Of a stretch of 17,530 nt of DNA, positions 12,458 to 17,530 are shown piece after piece. The position numbers were made by a program, and so were the translations under genes. The first letter of the stretch is position 1; each line of letters opens with the position of its first letter. Source of the stretch: CAZPYD01 sp964590835 (GTDB lineage: Bacteria > Patescibacteriota > Minisyncoccia > JAHISW01 > Tagabacteraceae). The DNA lies in the NCBI GenBank assembly GCA_964590835.1, contig CAZPYD010000016.1, positions 1-17,530 of the forward strand, given 5' to 3'. The notes beneath the pieces were generated by a model, which worked only from the letters and a program-made list of their open reading frames with translations, was not told where the DNA came from and searched no databases.

Positions 12458-13864
12458 ATGACAAGTGATATGAGAACTGCAATGAAAAAAGCAGAAAAAA
12501 AAGATCAGCAGAAAAATGGTAAGGCTGATCCTTTTACTCTAGATGCTGATTTGAGAACATTAGACAATCGGTTGGGTGATTTGGAAGAAGCCCAAAAAGC
12601 TGCTGAAAAAGCTGCGGCTGAGAAAGCGGCCCAGGAGGCAAAAAAGACCGAGTTTATCGCAAAGGTCTTTCCGTATCTGGCGGCTTTGATGGAGCGCCGT
12701 GAAGTTCGCAGAGCTCCAGGGATGAGCCGGCAGTTTTTGCAGGTGAACTCCAGTATTGATCAGCTTTTTGCCCGAAAAGGCAAAGAGGTAAAAAGAATCG
12801 TTGCCACAGCTTTTATTGAGGCGGCAGCGGACTCTGAAACAGGGATTAAAGATCCCAATGTTCTTTTGCAGGAATTGAAAAACAGGGAATTGATTGTGCT
12901 TGTTGAAAAAGAAGATGTTTTTCATTTTTCGGTTTTCCGGAAAAAATTTTGTCTTACCTTTGAGCCAATAGAGGACAGACGGATCTCCATGATTCAGATG
13001 CTTCGTGAGCGGTTCGGAGAAGTAGAACAGGCTAAAATCAATGAAGCTAAGACTTATCGTCAGGAACTGGAAAAACTTTCCGGTTTGACCATCTGGGATA
13101 TTTTTGCTGGTGAAAAAGGGACATTTTGCTTGCATCGGCCCTTTGAAAAAGTTGTTCGGGATAAAGGATCTGACTGGAAGTTTTATCCTGGGTTAATTGC
13201 CGGAGAATCCGATGGAAAACAGATTATTATCATCGGCGCCACCGGCGGTTGCCAGAAAACGGCAAATGAAGTTCACGAAAACGGCCTTTCTCTGCCCATA
13301 AATACTCTTAATAACGAGGATTTCTGGACAAAAAGAGATGAGCTGAAACCTTTGGTCCCGTTGCATCGCACCTTGTGGGCTATTCGCCGGTTTGCTCAAA
13401 AAACAGGTGACACCCCGCAGATTGTTGCTCAGATGGGAGAGTGGATGAAGCCGGGTATGATGAAGCCCGAAACTTTTTTTGCTGATACTACCAAACCGGG
13501 TACTTGCCTGATTGTTTTTAATGAAGCAAATGAGACCGGTAAGACAAAACCCTGGAAGTGGTACCATCGTGGCGGATCTCAGCGCGAAAAAGCAGGGCAT
13601 CAGGATGATTTTCAGAGTTATGATCCAATGAACAATGTCTTTGCTGTTCTCAAGCGTGAAGGCGGCAAAACTTATTGGCTGAAAATCCCGGCGCACCTGG
13701 CTGACATGTTTAATTCCAGGAACATCGGTCCTGAAGCTGATTTGAGCAAAAAAGGATCTGTAAGAGGCTCTGCTCTTGCCCTGTATAACTGGGCAAGCCG
13801 CGTATATGCCCCGGCCGTGCCGGCTGAGACAGCAACAGAAACCAAGGCCAATGCCACAACCTAA
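12458..13864 (+). CDS. Unrecognised 468-residue protein, GC-richer than its neighbours
   Basis: ATG 12458 follows GAGGAGG by 5 nt. Residues about 40-65 form an Ala/Glu/Lys coiled coil (EEAQKAAEKAAAEKAAQEAKK), followed by a mixed globular part with several Trp, His and Gly (FCLHRPFEKVVRDKGSDWKFYPG, IIIIGATGGCQKTANEVHENG, PWKWYHRGGSQREKAG) and an Ala/Thr-rich tail. There is no signal peptide or membrane segment. I see no catalytic signature I can name; the G-A-T-G-G run is not a proper P-loop. Codon use favours G and C in third positions, unlike the flanking genes, which suggests transfer or selection for high expression. It stands alone between a consensus promoter and a strong terminator. Confidence 0.85.
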   Translation: MTSDMRTAMKKAEKKDQQKNGKADPFTLDADLRTLDNRLGDLEEAQKAAEKAAAEKAAQEAKKTEFIAKVFPYLAALMERREVRRAPGMSRQFLQVNSSIDQLFARKGKEVKRIVATAFIEAAADSETGIKDPNVLLQELKNRELIVLVEKEDVFHFSVFRKKFCLTFEPIEDRRISMIQMLRERFGEVEQAKINEAKTYRQELEKLSGLTIWDIFAGEKGTFCLHRPFEKVVRDKGSDWKFYPGLIAGESDGKQIIIIGATGGCQKTANEVHENGLSLPINTLNNEDFWTKRDELKPLVPLHRTLWAIRRFAQKTGDTPQIVAQMGEWMKPGMMKPETFFADTTKPGTCLIVFNEANETGKTKPWKWYHRGGSQREKAGHQDDFQSYDPMNNVFAVLKREGGKTYWLKIPAHLADMFNSRNIGPEADLSKKGSVRGSALALYNWASRVYAPAVPAETATETKANATT

Positions 13865-13938
13865 AATCTTTTATAGTTCTTTCTCTTTTTCTGAGCTCTT
13901 ATTAGGGTTCATGGATAATGAAGCTCCTTTTGTTAAGA

Positions 13939-13993
13939 AACCCCTTGTTTTGAAAGCCGTAAGGCGAGTAGAAACGAGGGGTTGTTTTATTTT
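13939..13993 (+). terminator. Terminator of the 468-residue gene
   Basis: AACCCCTTGTTT (13939-13950) pairs with AAACGAGGGGTT (13972-13983) with one wobble pair; the loop holds a small GCC-GTAA-GGC hairpin, and GTTTTATTTTT follows. The rest of 13865-14094 shows no gene; TTTAGT and TATAAA spaced 18 bp before 14050 are a weak promoter candidate for the next unit. Confidence 0.8.
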
Positions 13994-14094
13994 TATATAT
14001 GTGTTATAAACTATTAAAGATTTAGTTTATTGTATTTTGAAAAATATAAATTATTAAAAGCCTAAACATTTTGGGTTGATTGAGAGGATTGAAA

Positions 14095-14685
14095 ATGAAA
14101 ATTGATTGGTTATCCTGGAAGTGGAAGCGAGGTTTCTTTTTTGAGAAGATTTTATCTCAAAAGAAAAAATCACAAAAGCGCTTAAAAGCAGCTGTTCTTG
14201 TTGATTTTGAGAATCTCGATAGAAGTTTTGAAGATCTTAATTTTGAAAAGCTCGGTAAATTTTTAGATGATATGTCTTTTAAAGAGAAAAAAGACATTAT
14301 TTCTTTTCAGGTTTTTGTACCGACTCACTTAACTAGTAAAGCTGCTAGTCTTTTGTATCATTTTCATAATGCGGAAATAGCTTTCATTCCACAGATGAAG
14401 ATTTGTCCGCGCAATTTTATTACCAAAAGCACTGGAAATGGTAATAGAGATGTAAAAGATGTGGACAAGGTGGATTGGCAGATTTCTGTTCAGGCAATGT
14501 GGTTGGTGGATCACTGTAGTGTTGATGAAATTGTCGTTGTTTCAAATGATTACGATTTCTCCTGGGTTAGAAGTTATGCAAAGCGACATGGAATAAGATT
14601 TCGTCTTTTGCCAGTTTCAGATATATATTCGAGAGATTATCTAAAAGCTGGCGGCAAAGAAGATATATTAGATTTTAAACTTTAA
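14095..14685 (+). CDS. NYN-domain (PIN-like) nuclease
   Basis: The start ATG 14095 is preceded by GAGAGG. After a basic, Trp-rich N-terminus (1-31) comes the NYN fold: VLVDFENLD with D37, E39 and N40, then DKVDWQISVQAMWLV with D127 and EIVVVSNDYDFSWV with D152 and D154. These acidic residues are the metal-binding set of the family (PF01936, LabA/DUF88-like), which usually cleaves RNA. The length of 196 residues is normal for a stand-alone domain. The basic leader may bind nucleic acid. It is followed after 29 bp by an unknown gene with a strong SD, and the two share a terminator, so they are probably one operon. Confidence 0.82.
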   Translation: MKIDWLSWKWKRGFFFEKILSQKKKSQKRLKAAVLVDFENLDRSFEDLNFEKLGKFLDDMSFKEKKDIISFQVFVPTHLTSKAASLLYHFHNAEIAFIPQMKICPRNFITKSTGNGNRDVKDVDKVDWQISVQAMWLVDHCSVDEIVVVSNDYDFSWVRSYAKRHGIRFRLLPVSDIYSRDYLKAGGKEDILDFKL

Positions 14686-14714
14686 ACCTTATAGGTTAGG
14701 TAAAGGAGGCAAGA

Positions 14715-15248
14715 ATGCCAAACGGACAGAAGTTTTTTAAATTGGAAGATGATTTTCATGTGGCGCTGCAGAGTGATATAGATATTAGAGAATCAATTAA
14801 AGATTGTTTGAAAGAAGGAATTAACTCCGAAGAAGTCGTTTTTAGTGAAAATAAAGAAAAAAGATTTATTTTTCACCCAGGATTAGTTTCTGATGTTAGA
14901 GACGGTCAGAGGGTGATATTTAATCATATCACCAATGGAAAAGAAGAAAGGGTGTGGCTAGTGTTTCGCGCCAAGTGTGCTGCTATTGCTGCACGTTTTG
15001 GTGAAGTAGAAAGCTTTGGGTTTTTAGGTTCGCGGCCAGGGGATCGCTATAAAGGTGTTGATTATGTAGCTATCGCCTTTCCGAGTATTACTAGGCAAGA
15101 AGATATTGTTCCAGTTTTTGTAAAACTGTGTCCTAGAGGGAAGAGACCTTTTGTTTTGCGGATTGAGGCGACTAAAGAAACCAAAAAAGGAGAGCGGATT
15201 GTTGTGAGTGCTATTAAGACTAACAGCTTTCCACGCCAACTTTATTAA
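14715..15248 (+). CDS. Unrecognised 177-residue protein, operon partner of the NYN gene
   Basis: ATG 14715 follows AAAGGAGG (14702-14709) at a good distance. The protein is soluble and mixed alpha/beta: an acidic N-terminal third (LEDDFHVALQSDIDIRESIKD), then basic and aromatic strands (FIFHPGLVSDVRDGQRVIF, RVWLVFRAKCAAIAARFG, RPFVLRIEATKETKKGERI). Two cysteines are far apart and no catalytic motif stands out. FHPGLVSDVRDGQRVIF here and FYPGLIAGESDGKQIIIIG in the protein at 12458 share the pattern F-x-P-G-L with a later D-G-x-x, perhaps a distant link. A role with the upstream nuclease, such as a regulator or RNA-binding partner, is inferred from position only. Confidence 0.8.
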   Translation: MPNGQKFFKLEDDFHVALQSDIDIRESIKDCLKEGINSEEVVFSENKEKRFIFHPGLVSDVRDGQRVIFNHITNGKEERVWLVFRAKCAAIAARFGEVESFGFLGSRPGDRYKGVDYVAIAFPSITRQEDIVPVFVKLCPRGKRPFVLRIEATKETKKGERIVVSAIKTNSFPRQLY

Positions 15249-15274
15249 ATTTATTAAGAAAAGAATTTTAAATT

Positions 15275-15326
15275 AAACCCTGCCAGATAGAGTTTGTTAA
15301 ACTCATTTATCTGGCAGGGTTTTTAT
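15275..15326 (+). terminator. Strong terminator of the NYN operon
   Basis: A 15-bp stem of AAACCCTGCCAGATA (15275-15289) and TATCTGGCAGGGTTT (15308-15322), ending in a T run. The loop contains a second hairpin, GAGTTTGTTAAACTC (15290-15304). Confidence 0.9.
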
Positions 15327-15368
15327 TTATTGTGATATTGTGATTAGGATGTTTTTTTGATATATTGC

Positions 15369-15397
15369 TTTACTTTGGTATCTTTTTTCTTTATTCT
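15369..15397 (+). promoter_or_regulatory. Promoter running into element copy 3 and ftsH
   Basis: TTTACT (15369-15374), 17 bp, TATTCT (15392-15397), then 7 nt to ATG 15405, again the spacing of a leaderless transcript that begins at the left arm. Confidence 0.55.
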
Positions 15398-15403
15398 TAG
15401 ATA

Positions 15404-15560
15404 TATGCCCGGTAGTATTCAATTTCAAATCAAAATTCCGTTTAATTGGCAGCCGGGTGGTGAATCAAGAAAAAGTTAACCCATTCAGCTTTTTTAATAA
15501 ATTACCAACTAATTTACAGAATTTTAAATTAAACAATTTGAAATTGTACTACCGGGTATG
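15404..15560 (+). mobile_element. Start-codon element copy 3, without nuclease (before ftsH)
   Basis: A 149-bp core (15408-15556) with TATG at 15404-15407 and 15557-15560. The left arm (15405-15430) reads ATGCCCGGTAGTA, TT, CAATTTCAAAT; the right arm (15536-15559) has the complement without the TT. The interior is not visibly related to the GIY-YIG gene and holds one 24-codon frame. It resembles a non-autonomous derivative of copies 1 and 2. Confidence 0.6.
15405..15479 (+). CDS. Possible 24-residue peptide starting in the left arm of copy 3
   Basis: From the arm ATG the frame reads MPGSIQFQIKIPFNW, then QPGGESRKS and stop. Its MPGS start equals that of the copy 1 nuclease. A leaderless transcript would translate it, but there is no independent evidence that it is made; it could be a remnant of a replaced gene. 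Confidence 0.35.
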   Translation: MPGSIQFQIKIPFNWQPGGESRKS

Positions 15561-17435
15561 GCTAAAAAAAGAAAAAATAAAAAATCAAAAAATGCGTTAG
15601 GTTTTGGTAGGCATATTATTACTGCTCTTTTCATTTTAATGATCTTGGTTGGCCTTTATTCTATAGTCGTTGAGCAGGTTACTCAAAAAGAAGAGCTTAC
15701 TTTGTCTGGTTTGGCTGCGGAGATAAACAAAAGTAATGTTGAAAAGATTGTGGTAAAGGGCGAGAGTTTGGATGTTTTGCTTAAAGATGGAGGTGAAAGA
15801 ATTTCTAAAAAAGAAACAGAAGCTTCTTTAACTCAAACGTTAGTAAATTATGGGGTTTCTGAGGAAAAATTGGCTCAAATTGATATTGATATAAAAAACC
15901 CAACTGGATTTTTATTTTGGTTAGGCGCTTTGTTGCCGTTTTTATTGCCTATCTTTTTTATTCTTATTTTCTTTTGGCTTATTGCTAGGCAAGCAAAAAG
16001 TAGCGCTCTTCAAGCATTTACTTTTGGACAGTCCAAAGCCAGGGTGGTTCAGCCTAATGATAAAAAAGAAAAAGTTACTTTTAAAGATGTGGCTGGCGTA
16101 AAAGAGGCCAAAGAAGAGCTTTCGGAAATTGTTGAATTTTTAAAAAATCCTCAAAAGTTTTTAAGCATAGGCGCTCGCATTCCAAAGGGTGTTTTACTTA
16201 TGGGCGCTCCTGGTACTGGTAAAACTTTGTTGGCGCGGGCTGTTGCCGGTGAAGCCAAGGTTCCTTTTTTCCATATTTCTGCTTCTGAGTTTGTGGAAAT
16301 GTTTGTAGGTGTTGGTGCATCTCGTGTTCGAGACTTGTTTAAGGAGGCAAAGAAAATGGCACCAGCCATAATCTTTATTGATGAGATAGATGCAATTGGT
16401 CGCCATAGAGGAACAGGTTTAGGTGGCGGACATGATGAGCGTGAACAAACTCTAAATCAAATCTTAGTTGAGCTTGATGGTTTTGAGCCACATGAAAAAG
16501 TAATTGTAATGGCTGCCACAAACAGGCCGGATGTATTGGATCCAGCATTGTTGCGGCCGGGTAGATTTGATAGGCGGGTTATTTTGGATTTGCCTGATAT
16601 TTCTGATAGGGAAGAAATTTTAAAGATTCATACAATTAAAAAACCTTTAGCAAAGGATGTTAAATTGAGGACGATTGCTGAAAGAACTCCCGGTTTTTCG
16701 GGTGCTGATTTGCAAAACCTCATGAACGAAGGCGCTATTTTAGCAGCACGTGAAGGGCGAAAGGAGGTTACTCAGCTTGATTTGATTAATTCTATTGAAA
16801 AGGTAATGCTTGGCCCAGAAAGAAAAAGTCATATTTTGAGCCCCGAAGAAAAAAAGATTTCTTCTTATCATGAGGCAGGTCATGCTTTGGTGGCAGCCGT
16901 GTTACCTAATGCTGATCCTGTTCACAAAGTTTCTATTGTTTCTCGTGGGCGAGCGGCTGGCTATACATTAAAACTTCCAACAGAAGAGAGACATCTTTAT
17001 TTTAAAGCCCACTTTTTAGACGAGCTTGCTGTGGCTATGGGTGGTTATGCATCTGAAAATATGATTTTTGGCGATATTACCACAGGTGCATCAAATGACC
17101 TTAAACAAGCAACTGATATTGCAAGGTCTTTGGTTGTAAGATACGGTATGTCTGAAAAGCTTGGTCCTATTTCTTTGGGTGGCCAAAGTGAATTGGTATT
17201 CTTAGGAAAAGAATTGGGAACAGAGAAGGAGTATTCTGAAGAGACGGCATCTTTGGTTGATAAAGAAGTCTCCAGGTTTTTAACAGAAGCTTATGATGTA
17301 GCGAAAAAAGTTTTGGAACAAAATAATGGTGCACTTGATGCTATTGCAAAACAGTTAATAGAAAAAGAAAACATTGAAAGAGATGAGTTTGATGAACTTG
17401 TAAAAAAGTTTGGGATTGAGAATAAAAGAAAATAA
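15558..17435 (+). CDS. ftsH: ATP-dependent zinc metalloprotease FtsH
   Basis: The 625-residue protein has membrane segments at about 19-40 and 117-143 around a small extracytoplasmic domain, then the AAA module: Walker A GAPGTGKT (216-223), pore motif MFVGVGASR, Walker B IIFIDEID (271-278), second region of homology with ATNRPDVLDPALLRPGRFDRR, and the zinc site HEAGH (438-442) with a distal D514. FtsH forms a membrane hexamer that degrades unfolded membrane and regulatory proteins. The length is normal. Its ATG is the right boundary of element copy 3, no SD is present, and the only evident promoter lies before the element. Confidence 0.97.
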   Translation: MAKKRKNKKSKNALGFGRHIITALFILMILVGLYSIVVEQVTQKEELTLSGLAAEINKSNVEKIVVKGESLDVLLKDGGERISKKETEASLTQTLVNYGVSEEKLAQIDIDIKNPTGFLFWLGALLPFLLPIFFILIFFWLIARQAKSSALQAFTFGQSKARVVQPNDKKEKVTFKDVAGVKEAKEELSEIVEFLKNPQKFLSIGARIPKGVLLMGAPGTGKTLLARAVAGEAKVPFFHISASEFVEMFVGVGASRVRDLFKEAKKMAPAIIFIDEIDAIGRHRGTGLGGGHDEREQTLNQILVELDGFEPHEKVIVMAATNRPDVLDPALLRPGRFDRRVILDLPDISDREEILKIHTIKKPLAKDVKLRTIAERTPGFSGADLQNLMNEGAILAAREGRKEVTQLDLINSIEKVMLGPERKSHILSPEEKKISSYHEAGHALVAAVLPNADPVHKVSIVSRGRAAGYTLKLPTEERHLYFKAHFLDELAVAMGGYASENMIFGDITTGASNDLKQATDIARSLVVRYGMSEKLGPISLGGQSELVFLGKELGTEKEYSEETASLVDKEVSRFLTEAYDVAKKVLEQNNGALDAIAKQLIEKENIERDEFDELVKKFGIENKRK

Positions 17436-17468
17436 AATAATAAAAATAAATAAATAATAAAGGATAGG

Positions 17469-17530
17469 GGGCACATAGCTCAACTGGCAGAGCGCAGAGC
17501 TTATACCTCTGTGGTTCCAGGTTCAAGTCC
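17469..17530 (+). tRNA. tRNA-Ile(TAT), 3' end cut by window edge
   Basis: Acceptor 5' strand GGGCACA, D arm GCTCAACTGGCAGAGC, anticodon stem CAGAG/CTCTG around CTTATAC (anticodon TAT, reads ATA), then T-stem CCAGG and T-loop TTCAAGT. The 3' acceptor strand is beyond the window. Confidence 0.88.

Noticed and set aside
12560..13857. Minus-strand frames of 191, 167 and 61 codons
   Set aside because: They are antisense to the 468-codon gene, which has SD, promoter and terminator; the antisense frames have none.

Overview
The window looks like a chromosomal piece of a small-genome, AT-rich bacterium of the Candidate Phyla Radiation (Patescibacteria). The pointers are an unusually short IF-2, many genes without Shine-Dalgarno (SD) sites, tRNA genes without an encoded CCA, small GIY-YIG proteins beginning MPG/MPS, and short dispersed palindromes of the kind I remember from such genomes. 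The class is not resolved. No rRNA, CRISPR array or classical insertion sequence is present.

Layout. 1-2954 (minus): a three-gene unit of glycosyltransferase 2, nitroreductase and a B12-binding radical SAM protein cut by the left edge. 2988-3215 (plus): a ferredoxin. 3212-4537 (minus): a polyprenyl-phosphate sugar-1-phosphate transferase. 4630-7180 (plus): a GIY-YIG element and an O-antigen polymerase/ligase with TPRs. 7346-8296 (plus): a short UDP-sugar dehydrogenase. These suggest a cell-surface polysaccharide locus. 8395-8791 (minus): tRNA-Met and tRNA-Asp separated by a GC-rich repeat block. 8927-9313 (plus): a coiled-coil protein. 9576-12283 (minus): a unit that reads GIY-YIG element, infB, tRNA-Cys, tRNA-Leu(TAA), an encapsulated-ferritin-like gene, tRNA-Leu(TAG), tRNA-Gly. 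12277-13993 (plus): an unrecognised, GC-richer gene with a long structured leader. 14095-15326 (plus): a NYN-domain nuclease and an unknown protein. 15369-17435 (plus): a nuclease-less element copy and ftsH. A tRNA-Ile(TAT) is cut by the right edge.

The strongest unexplained signal is a family of three start-codon elements in front of the polymerase gene, infB and ftsH. Each is bounded by imperfect inverted repeats of about 23-26 bp that begin at an ATG (ATGCCC...) and end at the ATG of the next gene (...GGGTATG). Each CCC...GGG core lies between direct copies of TATG, which looks like a target duplication that doubles a start codon. Two copies are 301 and 300 bp and encode only a GIY-YIG nuclease whose first residues are read from the repeat. 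The third is 149 bp and has lost, or never had, the nuclease. The arms differ between copies but the changes are matched in both arms of a copy, so the pairing is maintained. In copies 1 and 3 a promoter -10 box sits 6-7 nt before the left ATG, as for a leaderless transcript. I infer a mobile or regulatory element that occupies start codons of leaderless genes.

Secondary signals are tRNA 3'-end fragments repeated near tRNA-Gly and tRNA-Met, and a dispersed palindrome inserted in frame in the IF-2 GTPase domain.
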